Shown: positions 8,621 through 18,819, numbered from the stretch's first letter. The stretch: DNA of 64,000 nucleotides from Pseudomonadales bacterium (GCA_012103535.1 WLWQ01000001.1:992001-1056000), one strand, 5' to 3'. Made by a program: numbers and translations. Notes: generated by a model from the sequence alone, not told the origin.

Positions 8621-9524
8621 AGGAGTAACTCGTCGTGAATTGTAGTGCGCCGTCTAACTCTCTCGTAACTGGAATTCGGCCAGAAAGTCCGACACTAAAA
8701 CTATCAGATACTTGATACTGAATTGCAGGCACAAAGTCTACCCACTCGCCACCGGTATTCGGAATATCGAAATCATTGCGGGCATCCGCATTGGTTGTTC
8801 GATAGCGCATTCCCACTGAATAACTAAATTTTGTGTCGACGCTGTGACTAAAACCCAGACCGACGTTTACTTCGTCGCCAAAAGCATAACCCCGTCCATT
8901 CTCATCGTCGTTGTAAGTGTAGTTGGCCGACGCATTTATTTGCATGGTAGCTGCTTGATTCAAGGCATAGGTATAACTAGCCCAGGCGATTTTGCCCCAA
9001 CTACCGGAACTGGGTTGCATGTCCTCCGAAACCGTGAAGCCATTAAATTTCGCTTCATCCTCACCAATGGGTATGCGCGCACCTAATCCCAAACCCACTT
9101 CATGTCGATTAAACGGAGTAATATACAAAGGCGAATAGCGCAATAAAATTACACTGTCACCAATGCCTTCCGCTGATTGCTCACCAATAAAGCTGGAACC
9201 AATATTTCTCGTGTGTTCCACATAAGAAACCAGCCCAGACAAGGCCCAGTCGTCTGCTAATCCGTAACTGAACGACAGAGTCTGAGCTAGAGATGATCTT
9301 TCACGATCCGTCGCGTCTCGAATATCTTTACTCCCTCTCACCAGGTCGCTTATCTCATGCTGCTCGGTAGAATAGTTAAAAAAGAAATCACCTGGTTGAG
9401 TCGATGAAGTATCAATAGCGCTGAGCAACGGAACACCAGCACAACTACAAGTCGCAGCCTGTGAAGTTGCCGGTGCTAATGCCGCAAAAAAAAGTGCGAC
9501 TATTATAAAAAACAGGAATTTCAT
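8592..9524 (-). CDS. Outer-membrane beta-barrel protein, transporter-like
   Basis: This 310-residue protein has a signal peptide (MKFLFFIIVALFFAALAPATSQA) and a mature part of alternating amphipathic strands ending in an aromatic/hydrophobic C-terminus (Y-A-L-S-L-S-Y-A-L), the pattern of an outer-membrane barrel. A Cys pair (ATCSCAGVP) sits directly after the cleavage site and could bind metal or form a disulfide served by the adjacent TlpA-like protein. ATG 9524 overlaps the upstream TGA as ATGA. A long frame extension to 9647 runs into the upstream gene and was rejected as start. Confidence 0.78.
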   Translation of the reverse strand: MKFLFFIIVALFFAALAPATSQAATCSCAGVPLLSAIDTSSTQPGDFFFNYSTEQHEISDLVRGSKDIRDATDRERSSLAQTLSFSYGLADDWALSGLVSYVEHTRNIGSSFIGEQSAEGIGDSVILLRYSPLYITPFNRHEVGLGLGARIPIGEDEAKFNGFTVSEDMQPSSGSWGKIAWASYTYALNQAATMQINASANYTYNDDENGRGYAFGDEVNVGLGFSHSVDTKFSYSVGMRYRTTNADARNDFDIPNTGGEWVDFVPAIQYQVSDSFSVGLSGRIPVTRELDGALQFTTSYSYALSLSYAL

Positions 9525-10945
9525 TGGTAGATAGCAGCACCTGGAAAAAATGCCGTCCAGGCAAACCAATAGGCAATGTAAGAATTGGTTTTCTGTAGTT
9601 GCGTGCCTGATCTTGATCCCGATACGGCAACACCGAAAACATCCCACTCGCCACCTTCATTGTCTACCATGACGATAGGTAGCTGATCTTGAACTGCTGA
9701 GAAACTGAGGGTCGTGCAATCTTCTAACTGACGATTAAATATCGCACCAAAGTTTAATGCTGACGAACCAGTTGTAACAACGTCCATCGCGCCGACAGTA
9801 TCATTGATGACAGAAACCGCCTCACTAAAACTGTCTATCGGATAAACTTTTGAAGCATCTCCAACATTTATTCCAACCACCCGAGCTTTTTTATGCAATC
9901 TGTTATCACCGGGATTATTCACATTGAATAACAAACCGCTGCTGGTTTTGTAGTTACCATAGGGATAAAGTCCGTATGGCCTTTCATGACCCGTATCCTT
10001 GGTCATTAGCGTGGTTTGGGGATACATTTCTCGCCAGGTTCCCCAGTTAGTTTCAATCACCTGCAGCCGGTCAGGTATCGCCAATCGATTAACACTGTTT
10101 ATACCCATTTCAAGCATCTGCGCCCACCAACTGCCGGTTTCGCGATCATACATAATCAGATTCGAATTATAGAGTTGGCCTGACACGCCAAATGTTGGAT
10201 TGTCAGCTAACATATCCCCTTTCCAGAGCATGGCTGAACCTGTAAGAGGGCAGTAATTTAAGCTTACAGGCTCTTGCACGCCTTCAATCATAAACACATC
10301 ATTTACTATCTCATGATGATCCATAACAGTGTGAGAATATGCGCGTACATCGTCACCAATCTTAACGCCAACTACTAAGGTGCTGTCAGAGATAGACTGA
10401 GAGCCAAAGTCCTGAGTAAAAATTGGATTTTCGATAGCGGGTATACCATCGGGCCCCGGACCACCATCTGCTAAAAAATCTGGATCAGCCGCGATACCGG
10501 CGATGATATTCGGTTCGTCCGGGCCATGAGATGGATCTGGATCCGGGCGCACACAAGATTGTGGTGGCTCAGGTGCAACGATTCCGGCGTCTACAAAAAC
10601 AAAGGCGGGAGGATCGTCGGAATGCACCGCAAAATTTGCAAAGAAATTTAATCCTTCGAATTCGAGGGAAGGTATTGCGAGGGTTGTACCATCGAAGGTA
10701 CTCGCTCCATCTGCACTAAAATCCGTCAGCTCGGTAAAGTCAGTAACGAGTAACTCGATTGGATCGGTGCCGGCAACAATGGTTAATTCTATTTGAAAGG
10801 CTTGTTCACCGATGGTGAGTACAGGAATGTTGATGGCATCACCACTTATCGTGGCCTGAGAATGTGCATTACTGCTTAGGGCAAGCAATAGCATAGACAT
10901 AAGTATTGCTTTGGTGGTCCTTGTGCATACCTGTCCTGCGTACAT
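9521..10945 (-). CDS. DUF3179 domain exported protein
   Basis: This 474-residue protein has a signal peptide ending at NAHSQA and a 120-residue N-terminal beta domain (cohesin-like appearance). It then carries a DUF3179 domain with the recognisable H-T-V-M-D-H-H-E-I-V-N-D, L-N-Y-C-P-L-T-G-S and R-E-T-G-S-W-W segments. The conserved Cys in NYCPLTGS suggests a metal or redox site, but the family function is unknown. ATG 10945 follows GAGGAG; the codon before it is TTG. It heads an overlapping cluster with the barrel and TlpA-like genes. Confidence 0.85.
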   Translation of the reverse strand: MYAGQVCTRTTKAILMSMLLLALSSNAHSQATISGDAINIPVLTIGEQAFQIELTIVAGTDPIELLVTDFTELTDFSADGASTFDGTTLAIPSLEFEGLNFFANFAVHSDDPPAFVFVDAGIVAPEPPQSCVRPDPDPSHGPDEPNIIAGIAADPDFLADGGPGPDGIPAIENPIFTQDFGSQSISDSTLVVGVKIGDDVRAYSHTVMDHHEIVNDVFMIEGVQEPVSLNYCPLTGSAMLWKGDMLADNPTFGVSGQLYNSNLIMYDRETGSWWAQMLEMGINSVNRLAIPDRLQVIETNWGTWREMYPQTTLMTKDTGHERPYGLYPYGNYKTSSGLLFNVNNPGDNRLHKKARVVGINVGDASKVYPIDSFSEAVSVINDTVGAMDVVTTGSSALNFGAIFNRQLEDCTTLSFSAVQDQLPIVMVDNEGGEWDVFGVAVSGSRSGTQLQKTNSYIAYWFAWTAFFPGAAIYQ

Positions 10946-11056
10946 CAAGTGCTCCTCTCTTATTTTTGTTCTTTAAGTTCTTTTCTCGGGAAAAGTAATT
11001 TTCCACTTTTCTGACCAGCAAGACCGGTGAAGCAGTTAAATGCTTTCATTTGAGAA

Positions 11057-13063
11057 TTAGGAGGATGAGGACTCTGAAGCGGGTTTCGAGAAAATAATAA
11101 AGCGGCCAAGTATTCCGGCGCCTAAAAATATAAGCGCCACAACTAGCAATAAGATCTGGCTGAATCCAAACAAACCGCCGGCAGGCAATGCCAGGGTTAA
11201 ACCTGCAATGCCGATTAGAATCCGCACAGCAATTCCTTTCGGACCTTCACCCAGGTCACCCAATCCAATCAAGTAGCCTTGCAAGGCAGCAGACACCAAC
11301 GCCACACCGATTAAAGCAGTAGTGATTGCCTGCAGGTTTTCCAACGCCGAAGCCTGCAGCAATAATGCCGGATTAAACACGAAGAAAAATGGCACGAAAT
11401 AAATGATTGCACCTAAGCGCATGGCCTCCACTCCAGCACGCATCGGTGATACATGGGCAACGGAGGCCGCCGCAAACGCTGCCAGCGCTACCGGCGGAGT
11501 AATAAAACTTAACATGCCCCAGTACATGACGAACATATGAGAAGCCAGCGGATCTAAACCAGAATTTGTGAGAGCTGGCACCAATACAATGGCCAGAAAA
11601 ATATATGCCGCGGTTACGGTCATGCCAATGCCGAGAATAAAACTGGTAAGCGCGCCCATCATCAATAGAACGACCACGTTTTCACCTGCCAGATAAACCA
11701 AATCATTGGCAATCGTTCCAGCGATTCCGGTTACTGCCAAACCTCCAATAATCAATCCTATCGCCGCCAGAATACCTGCCAGCTCTGCCAGCAATTTGCC
11801 CATCTGTGCGATGGGCTGCATAAAACGATCTAACGATAACTTATGCATGGTGAACTGATTGATAACCAACAAAAGAGCCGTGGCATAAAACGGTGCTACC
11901 GCTTCCCGCTGCAGATAAACCAACATCCAGATTAGGGCGATAAATACGGCAATGAAGTACCAGCCTTCTCGAAATACTTTGCCCAGGCTGGGTAGTTCTT
12001 CTCTTGGTAGTCCCTGCAGATTGTTGCGGGCGGCATAGGCATCAATCTGCATAAACAGACCGAAGAAATACAGTACAGAAGGCACAATCGCCGCGATAGC
12101 TACAGTCACATAACTAATATTAAGAAAGCTTGCCATGACAAAGGCGGTAGCTCCCATAATGGGAGGCATAAATACACCGCCGGTGGAGGCACAGGCTTCT
12201 ACGCCAGCGGCATATTCCTTGCTGAAACCAATGCGGCGCATGGCTGGAATCGAAAGCGGCCCCGTTGTGAGCACGTTACTGATTGGTCCGCCACTCATTG
12301 ATCCCATCAGCCCGCTGGAAAAGATTGATACCTTGGCTGGACCCCCGCGCAGATGACCTAGCAAGGCGAAAGCAAGATTGATAAAAAATGGCCCACCACC
12401 GGTAAATTGCAGAGAAATACCAAAGATCAAAAAGCCAAATACCAACTGTGCGAAGACTCGCATCGGAATCCCAAACAGACTCTCTTCCCCAAGAATATGA
12501 AAGATTGCTACGTCTTGAATTGGAATGCTGAGGGCCGCGATAACGTTTGGCAGCGAAGCGGCGAAGGTTGGATAGAGTGAAAAAACCAGCACAATAGCAA
12601 ATACTGGCCACCCTCCTGCTCTGCGTCCCGCCTCCAAAACGATTACCCAGGATACCAAGGCCAGCCAGACACCAATCTGTGGGGCAGCATATTCCCAGGC
12701 TTCGAGCACAATCCGTTCTGCGAAATAAGCGTAGTAGGAAAAAATAATGGCGATTACCACCATAATCGCGATGTCATACCAGGGAACGTGGGTGGGACTG
12801 TATTTATTGGCAGGAAAGGTTATAAACACCATGCATAGCATGACGCCGGTGATTAAATACATGTAGCGGCTATCTAACATGACATAGCCGACAAAGAAGC
12901 CAAGATTAAAAATCTGATTAACTGCAAGAATGATCGAACACGCTGTCATGACTGCCATGACTTTACGCCAGACATCCGGCAGTTCCCTATAGCGCAATTG
13001 CTGCACTACTTTCTTATCAGAACCGTCTTCAGGATTTTCTGTCTCAGTTACCGCTTCAGACAT
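11057..13063 (-). CDS. TRAP transporter fused permease (DctQM type, TAXI system)
   Basis: This 668-residue inner-membrane protein has about 16-18 transmembrane helices, combining the small 4-helix and large 12-helix TRAP subunits in one chain, as in TAXI systems. Recognisable segments are S-G-L-M-G-S-M-S-G-G-P-I-S-N-V and C-A-S-T-G-G-V-F-M-P-P-I-M-G near residues 250-300. It couples sodium or proton gradients to uptake of an organic acid or related solute delivered by the binding protein. ATG 13063 lies 12 nt after the stop of the binding-protein gene, so the pair is an operon. Confidence 0.92.
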   Translation of the reverse strand: MSEAVTETENPEDGSDKKVVQQLRYRELPDVWRKVMAVMTACSIILAVNQIFNLGFFVGYVMLDSRYMYLITGVMLCMVFITFPANKYSPTHVPWYDIAIMVVIAIIFSYYAYFAERIVLEAWEYAAPQIGVWLALVSWVIVLEAGRRAGGWPVFAIVLVFSLYPTFAASLPNVIAALSIPIQDVAIFHILGEESLFGIPMRVFAQLVFGFLIFGISLQFTGGGPFFINLAFALLGHLRGGPAKVSIFSSGLMGSMSGGPISNVLTTGPLSIPAMRRIGFSKEYAAGVEACASTGGVFMPPIMGATAFVMASFLNISYVTVAIAAIVPSVLYFFGLFMQIDAYAARNNLQGLPREELPSLGKVFREGWYFIAVFIALIWMLVYLQREAVAPFYATALLLVINQFTMHKLSLDRFMQPIAQMGKLLAELAGILAAIGLIIGGLAVTGIAGTIANDLVYLAGENVVVLLMMGALTSFILGIGMTVTAAYIFLAIVLVPALTNSGLDPLASHMFVMYWGMLSFITPPVALAAFAAASVAHVSPMRAGVEAMRLGAIIYFVPFFFVFNPALLLQASALENLQAITTALIGVALVSAALQGYLIGLGDLGEGPKGIAVRILIGIAGLTLALPAGGLFGFSQILLLVVALIFLGAGILGRFIIFSKPASESSSS

Positions 13064-13075
13064 AAGGTGAACTTA

Positions 13076-14290
13076 CTAGAGCCCTTCACCGAGAGTTATC
13101 AGGCCAGCCTCAGCAAGTGCAGTTTCCCGCGCCACCAACCACGCCTGTTCGAATGCCGAATACTCTTCCGGCGCTGTCGGAAAGAACTTATCCCAGGCTG
13201 CTTTTAATATACTTTGTCGATGCATGTTTTCCAGATTGGTTGCTTCTGCTTCCGCAGTCCATGCACCTATTTCTTTGTAATAACGAATTGCTCCCGGATG
13301 AAACGGAACAAACGCTTGCTCGAATTTTTGTCTATCCAGAGTCCATCCAGTAGCGCCAGGTGCATTATCTTTATATTCGTCGAAGTGCTGGTGCATGACT
13401 TTTACCATGCTGTAGGCCATGGTTTCATCAGAATCTTCCAATCCAACCAATAAAGGATAAGCCGATGTGAATACCTGAATTCCTTCAGCCGGAATAGTCG
13501 GTCCTTCGAACGCTGTGTGCGGCACATACCAGGGTAAACGATTGCGCACTCGATCTACTGCTGCTAAATCATCATGAGGAAAGCGTGCAAAGGTTAGACC
13601 TCGCGGTGAAGCCTCGATACGTAGAAACGGTGGCGAATTACAAGCTCCACCCGCCATATCGGCGCGATCATTTAGTACCGCATCGATCGATGCATTGTAA
13701 CCACCCACTTCCACCGGCGTTACATCATCCCAAGTCAGGTTGGCATAGGCTAAAAGTGCTGCTGTCGCATTGTTAAGTGAAGGTGCTCCCTGCACAAAGG
13801 TTACCCGTTTGCCGCGAATATCATCGATGCTATTCACACCCGCATCGGTAGCCATAGCAAAGGTAAAAGAACAACTATCCGAATAGTTAGACATTAAGGC
13901 GCGAATCGGTTGTGGTCCCCATATTCTGGAAGCGAAGTTCAATATCCCTTCTTGTGCATAAACGGCCTCCGAACCACCTCCGGAAAAATGTACTCTGCCG
14001 GCGCGCAAGGTTGCCAAGCGCGATACATCATTGCGCCCTGGTATTACCCGCAGATTTACACCGTATTGCCGCTGCAGAATGCTGCCTATAGCAACTGCCT
14101 GACTATAGCCTCCAGTACCTGTTGGATAGGCTGACCAGGCAATAGTTTTTGGAAACTGCACACTACTGTCGGCAGCTAGTACCGACACAGGCGCTAATAA
14201 AAGAAGAAAGAACGCAAATTTGCTTACACATCGGAAGCAAACTGCAGGAATGTATATAAAAGAAGAAAGACCAGTTTCACACCGTGCCAT
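13076..14290 (-). CDS. TRAP transporter solute-binding protein, TAXI family
   Basis: This is a 404-residue periplasmic binding protein. After a signal peptide (cleavage near VLAADS) it shows the TAXI core: P-T-G-T-G-G-Y-S-Q-A-V-A-I-G near residue 55, a G-R-V-H-F-S-G-G segment, and a C-terminal F-H-P-G-A-I-R-Y-Y-K-E, which is the usual ending of the family. It captures the substrate for the fused permease encoded 12 nt downstream. ATG 14290 has AGAGAG upstream. The protein is longer than usual because of a C-terminal helical extension. Confidence 0.9.
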   Translation of the reverse strand: MARCETGLSSFIYIPAVCFRCVSKFAFFLLLLAPVSVLAADSSVQFPKTIAWSAYPTGTGGYSQAVAIGSILQRQYGVNLRVIPGRNDVSRLATLRAGRVHFSGGGSEAVYAQEGILNFASRIWGPQPIRALMSNYSDSCSFTFAMATDAGVNSIDDIRGKRVTFVQGAPSLNNATAALLAYANLTWDDVTPVEVGGYNASIDAVLNDRADMAGGACNSPPFLRIEASPRGLTFARFPHDDLAAVDRVRNRLPWYVPHTAFEGPTIPAEGIQVFTSAYPLLVGLEDSDETMAYSMVKVMHQHFDEYKDNAPGATGWTLDRQKFEQAFVPFHPGAIRYYKEIGAWTAEAEATNLENMHRQSILKAAWDKFFPTAPEEYSAFEQAWLVARETALAEAGLITLGEGL

Positions 14291-14394
14291 AGACTACTCT
14301 CTGGTTTTTTATTCTTAGGCAGATGAGCAAGAATAGCGCAGCTCCCCGGACAATACTACGGCGCTCAGCGTTCTATCTGCCTGTTTTCACGCAT

Positions 14395-14426
14395 AAAAAA
14401 GCACCACAGTTTTCACTGTAGTGCTT
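14395..14426 (-). terminator. Rho-independent terminator
   Basis: On the minus strand a 12-base stem (AAGCACTACAGT / ACTGTGGTGCTT) with a GAAA loop is followed by six T. It lies 15 nt past the stop of the minus-strand gene ending at 14441 and separates that gene group from the TRAP genes. Confidence 0.85.
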
Positions 14427-14440
14427 CATTAACAAACAGA

Positions 14441-15409
14441 TTAGCGAGTAACGGTAACGTTGATGTTCTGGTAGGTAAACATAGAGCCGTCGCTGGCAAC
14501 TCCTCTTAACACGTATTCACCTGGAGTATCGAAAGTAATGGTTGAGGTCCAGCGATTATCTTCAGGGGGCTCTGGCACCGTATACGGTGGTGACCAGGGA
14601 GAATTTCCATAGACCCGTGAATCCATATAAGTCTTCCTCTGCACGGGTTCAAACTTGGCACGGTCAGCCGGTCCGCGGTAGATGGTCCAAGAAAATCGCT
14701 CTCCGGGCCCTGACATGACAACGATAGAGTTTGGTGGACGATAGATCTGTTCTGGCGTTCTGGGATCAGGACGATTGGTCCGTGCCGGAAGATTGTCCGG
14801 ATCTGTGACTGTTACTGCCAGATCTAATGCTTCTCCAACTCTCACAGTACGAAAAGCTTCTCCTTCGAGGGTGAGTTCCGGAGGGATGTTTGTTCTAAGT
14901 CTGTCATCCAGACTTCCAAATGCTCCACCTACTTCCGTAGAAATCACCTGGGGATCGATGCGGTAGTCGGACTTTAATGTGCCATAGGCCCGCGATGAAT
15001 AATTTGAGCGACTCTGTAAGGTCCATATTAATTCTTTTTCACCAAAATCAGCCGGCACATCGATAGTGAAGAGAAAAGGATTTCGTCGAGGATAAAAATG
15101 TGTTGGCTGACCACGGTCGGCCTGACCAAAGTCATAACCATCTACATTGATGTCATCTAATTCACCTGGCTCAACGATAGAAAAGTAATTTTCCTGGCCA
15201 ACTTCAATATCGAATTCTTCTTCCCAATTTGAATTCATGTAGCCGAAGAACAGTTTGTAAGATCCATCTTCGTTCGGCCACCAACCTTCGTAAGCGGGAG
15301 AAAGTATTTCTCCCGATAGTGTCATGCGCCGTTCCTGAGCGGTTGCAATTCCAGCAACCACTATTGTCAGGAAAATTAATGTAACTAGGCGCGTTATTCG
15401 GTACATCAT
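14441..15409 (-). CDS. Exported beta-sandwich protein, unknown
   Basis: This is a 322-residue secreted protein with signal peptide MMYRITRLVTLIFLTIVVAGIATAQ and mostly beta structure. The C-terminal part (F-D-T-P-G-E-Y-V-L-R-G-V-A-S-D-G) resembles an immunoglobulin/PKD-like sheet. No catalytic residues are recognised. The first ATG follows GAGGAT and lies one base after the stop of the cytochrome/copper protein gene, so the two are translated from one message. It may be a partner or scaffold for that protein. Confidence 0.75.
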   Translation of the reverse strand: MMYRITRLVTLIFLTIVVAGIATAQERRMTLSGEILSPAYEGWWPNEDGSYKLFFGYMNSNWEEEFDIEVGQENYFSIVEPGELDDINVDGYDFGQADRGQPTHFYPRRNPFLFTIDVPADFGEKELIWTLQSRSNYSSRAYGTLKSDYRIDPQVISTEVGGAFGSLDDRLRTNIPPELTLEGEAFRTVRVGEALDLAVTVTDPDNLPARTNRPDPRTPEQIYRPPNSIVVMSGPGERFSWTIYRGPADRAKFEPVQRKTYMDSRVYGNSPWSPPYTVPEPPEDNRWTSTITFDTPGEYVLRGVASDGSMFTYQNINVTVTR

Positions 15410-15410
15410 G

Positions 15411-16883
15411 TTAATCCTCACTGCCTCCAGCAACATCTTCGTATTCCGGTACTGGCGACCAACAGAGTGGACAACCTACATCGTACTCATTTCTGTCTGC
15501 CAGCGTAGCGCGGCGCGCTGCCATCTCTTCCTGAAATTGCTCTTCAGTCATCGTCACGGAATAACCAAGATCGATGAACATGTTAGACACAGACCGGCGT
15601 CCACCACCGGCCCAGTTGCGTGGGTCGGCCAGGTTAGGATTCGCTGCAGAGGTATCCATGTAAGCGATGGTTTGTAGAATAGTGCCTTTCGGAAGTAGCG
15701 GCGCACTATCTTCTTTGTAGATGTACTGCTTAACCCAGTTGTGGTCATAACCGACACAGTTCAGGGTGAACACATTGTGACCCCAGATTGCTTCGAGACA
15801 CATACGCACACCTGGTGCATGCAGGTGTGGTTCGAAAGCCATGATCTTGGTGTGCTGTTGCAGCACAACAGAATTTCTTAATTCCTGGTTAGGTCTGCCA
15901 GGCCGCACGTCAAGGTCAACACCGTTTCCAGTGCGCGGTCCTCGAGTGGTGTACTTGGGCAGATAGCCACGCGGGAAAAACTTAATACCGAATTCCAAAT
16001 GACCAGTAGTTTCACGACCGTTAGAGTGCAGGTGTGCAGCATTCAAATGCAGTGCAGAATTCGCTTGCAATAAGCGACCGGCACTATCAGGGAATTTATC
16101 CGCATTACGACCTACCTCGTGAATCGGCCAACCAGTTCTTGTTTCCGGCAGAATGTAACTGCCATCTTCACTCAGTACACCACTGCTGTAAGTCATGTGG
16201 TGCCAGATGTAACGACCACCTACCGTGCTGCTACCAATATCTGCGGGAATATCGTTGAATTCCTTCACTTCAATCGACTGCACGTAACGATCTTCGGTGA
16301 GGCCAGTAGGAACAATACCGATATCACCCCACCAGTCCGGAGCAACAGCCGGACGAACCATATCCGGACCAGTTAGCACCAGATCAGGCTCACCCAGTGT
16401 CCAATCATCACTCTCTGAGAAAACCATAGGAGGTGGTTCATTGGCCGGGTTACCCCGCGGCGAACCGTTTTGCACCCAGGCTTGAATCATCGCCAGATCG
16501 AGATCAGACAAGGAATAGTCGCTTTCGAAACCGTCAGTAATACCGATGTCTTTTTCAATGTACCAGGGAGGCATCGCTCCCATGCGATCACGGATTGCCG
16601 TGCGATACATGATCACTGGTGCCCAGGGGCGCACTTCATCGTAAGACATGAAAGACATAGGGCCGCCACCGCCGGGTCGATGACACTGCAGGCAACTTTC
16701 CTGCAAGATCGGCGCGATGTTGTCAGCATAGTTAATGTCTTCAGGCTGCATTTCCCAATCAGCAATATCGTAGTAATGGGGCTGATGGGTTGCGACGCTG
16801 GCGTCATGGGGTTGGGCCATGGCTACAGCAGGAAGCAACAGCGCTGGAATAATTAGTGATGCGAGAAATTTTCTGACTGTCAT
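15411..16883 (-). CDS. Cytochrome c / copper type II monooxygenase-like exported protein
   Basis: This 490-residue periplasmic protein has a signal peptide ending AMAQ, then a cytochrome-like segment with C-L-Q-C-H at residues 64-68. A long His-rich region follows: W-H-H-M-T-Y, A-A-H-L-H-S-N-G and F-E-P-H-L-H-A-P-G. These clustered histidines resemble the two copper sites of ascorbate-dependent (dopamine beta/peptidylglycine) monooxygenases. A heme next to copper sites suggests internal electron delivery. ATG 16883 was chosen because GAGGAA lies seven bases upstream. GTG 16913 and ATG 16898 are in frame but lack such a site. Confidence 0.8.
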   Translation of the reverse strand: MTVRKFLASLIIPALLLPAVAMAQPHDASVATHQPHYYDIADWEMQPEDINYADNIAPILQESCLQCHRPGGGGPMSFMSYDEVRPWAPVIMYRTAIRDRMGAMPPWYIEKDIGITDGFESDYSLSDLDLAMIQAWVQNGSPRGNPANEPPPMVFSESDDWTLGEPDLVLTGPDMVRPAVAPDWWGDIGIVPTGLTEDRYVQSIEVKEFNDIPADIGSSTVGGRYIWHHMTYSSGVLSEDGSYILPETRTGWPIHEVGRNADKFPDSAGRLLQANSALHLNAAHLHSNGRETTGHLEFGIKFFPRGYLPKYTTRGPRTGNGVDLDVRPGRPNQELRNSVVLQQHTKIMAFEPHLHAPGVRMCLEAIWGHNVFTLNCVGYDHNWVKQYIYKEDSAPLLPKGTILQTIAYMDTSAANPNLADPRNWAGGGRRSVSNMFIDLGYSVTMTEEQFQEEMAARRATLADRNEYDVGCPLCWSPVPEYEDVAGGSED

Positions 16884-17163
16884 TGCAGGTTTCCTCATCG
16901 TGGTTTTGTCCACATGGTTTTCTATTAGTATCGATACAAGAATCGACGAAAACTTCTGGTACTGCAGAATCTCAACAGTTTAATTGAAATCAAGGGCTTA
17001 GGTCGCCCTCGGGTAACAATTAATTGCATTCGTAGAAGGCAATCACGCACATTCGCAGAATGTGCCTTATTGCATTCCCGGAGACTCTCAAAAAGACTGA
17101 TAGAAGGATAAGATTCCAGGCGCTTATTGTCCACCCGCAGTAAACCCTAATAGCGTGATCAAA

Positions 17164-17193
17164 AAGTCCTGCAAGCCCCTAATTTAGGGGGCT
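17164..17193 (-). terminator. Terminator-like hairpin overlapping the PQQ gene stop
   Basis: On the minus strand an inverted repeat AGCCCCCTA / TAGGGGCT overlaps the TAA of the PQQ gene and is followed eight bases later by TTTTT. The T run is farther from the stem than usual, so this is a weak or partial terminator. Confidence 0.45.
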
Positions 17194-18800
17194 CTGAGGG
17201 CAAAAGCAGTTAAAGTGGTTCCGGAAGGAATCATGACGTACTGCAGACCATCTAACATGTAGGTAATTGCCGCCGCACCCCAGATTCGAGAACCAGTTTG
17301 GAAGTGCCAGAGGTTTTCTCCCGATTCCGCATTAAATGCCATGAAATTGCCTTCATGATCCCCCGCAAAAACCAGCCCTGAGGCGGTGGACATAACGCCG
17401 CCAAAGGTTGGCGAGGGATAGGTAAATTCCCATTCCAGTTCACCACTATGAACATCCAGCGCTCTTAACGCACCATAGCCCTGTTCCGCATCGATAAAGA
17501 CGGTGCCACCAAAGTTTGACTGCCCAGGTGTGTTGGCCGGTTCTTCCGGTACGTAGGTCGCACAAGTTTCCCGGGCGGTAAGAATGAATAAATCCAATCC
17601 TGGAAAAAAAGTAGGAGGATAAAAATTTGTAGAACCCCAGGGATCGGGTAGACAACCCAGGCTGCCGTCATTCAATATTATCGGTCTGCCATCGGGTCCA
17701 ATTTCTCGCGCCCAGGTCGTAGCAGTAAACGGTTCTCCTAAAAGTAACTCACCACTTACTCGATCCAACACATAGAAAAAACCATTACGATTACCAACCA
17801 TAACAACTCTTCTAGGTTCACCTTGCCAATCAATGTTCGCTAACACCGACATATGATTGGCATCCCAATCATTTACATCATGAGGAGTAAACTGGTAGTG
17901 CCAACGTAGTTCACCAGTATTCGCATCGAGGGCAACAATTGAATCGCTATAAAGATTGTCGCCGGGACGATTTTCATCGTAGTAGTCTGGATTAGGATTA
18001 CCAACGCCCCAATAAATTAAATTGAGATCCGGGTCGTAAGAACCGTTCATCCAGGTACCGCCGCCACCCTGGGCCAAGATTTGTGGATCGTCCGGCCAGG
18101 TTTCACTGCCTGGCTCACCTGGCCCGGGAATAGTATTAAAACGCCAGATGCGTTCACCGGAAACCGGATCAAAGGCGTCGATAAACCCGCGGGTTTGATA
18201 CTCGCCTCCGGAAATTCCAACGATGACTTTATTGCCAACAATCAGTGGCGCCAACGTGGCGGAATAGCCAATTTGATAATCCGCTAACTCTCTCTCCCAC
18301 AACACTTCACCGGTGCGACGATCGAACGACATCAAATGCGCATCGAGAGTCACCATAAAAAGTTGATTGCCTAACATACCGAATCCGCGATTAACCGGAG
18401 CGGAAGCACCGTAAGTCAAATCATCTGGCAAGTTCCTGCGGTACTGCCAAAATGTGCGACCGGTGCGGGCATCGATTGCCCAGGCGTAATTATTGGAACC
18501 AGTAACATAGAGCACGCCATCGTCCAAAAGAGGCGTTGTTTCCCAACCTCGACCACGAGTCGTAGTACCGGATTGAAAGGTCCAAACCGGTCTTAAATCG
18601 GCGACATTATCCGGCGTAATTTGCGTCAAAGGACTGTGGCGAGTTCCACTGTAGTCACCGGAGTAAGTTAACCAACGCGTTGGATCATTAAAGCCATTGA
18701 GAATATCTTCATACGATGGTCCATCAGGACTCTGCGCCAACACTAGCGAAGATGACAAGCACAATAGACTTGCGATCCAGGAAAATTTTATTTTCTTCAT
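17184..18800 (-). CDS. PQQ-dependent alcohol dehydrogenase-like beta-propeller protein
   Basis: This is a 538-residue exported quinoprotein of the methanol/ethanol dehydrogenase superfamily. After a signal peptide (cleavage near VLAQ) it shows the repeated tryptophan-docking blades, for example W-E-T-T-P-L-L-D-D-G-V-L-Y-V, D-A-R-T-G-R-T-F-W and G-V-M-S-T-A-S-G-L-V-F. The vicinal Cys pair of typical alcohol dehydrogenases is not apparent, so substrate and even catalysis are uncertain. ATG 18800 begins MKKIKFSW. It starts 19 nt after the diheme cytochrome stop, a natural electron acceptor encoded in the same operon. Confidence 0.85.
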   Translation of the reverse strand: MKKIKFSWIASLLCLSSSLVLAQSPDGPSYEDILNGFNDPTRWLTYSGDYSGTRHSPLTQITPDNVADLRPVWTFQSGTTTRGRGWETTPLLDDGVLYVTGSNNYAWAIDARTGRTFWQYRRNLPDDLTYGASAPVNRGFGMLGNQLFMVTLDAHLMSFDRRTGEVLWERELADYQIGYSATLAPLIVGNKVIVGISGGEYQTRGFIDAFDPVSGERIWRFNTIPGPGEPGSETWPDDPQILAQGGGGTWMNGSYDPDLNLIYWGVGNPNPDYYDENRPGDNLYSDSIVALDANTGELRWHYQFTPHDVNDWDANHMSVLANIDWQGEPRRVVMVGNRNGFFYVLDRVSGELLLGEPFTATTWAREIGPDGRPIILNDGSLGCLPDPWGSTNFYPPTFFPGLDLFILTARETCATYVPEEPANTPGQSNFGGTVFIDAEQGYGALRALDVHSGELEWEFTYPSPTFGGVMSTASGLVFAGDHEGNFMAFNAESGENLWHFQTGSRIWGAAAITYMLDGLQYVMIPSGTTLTAFALRAP

Positions 18801-18819
18801 TGTCTCTACTGTAATCCTG

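Noticed and set aside
17446-17671. Overlapping minus-strand frames inside the PQQ gene
   Set aside because: They lie in other frames of a well-supported 538-residue gene.
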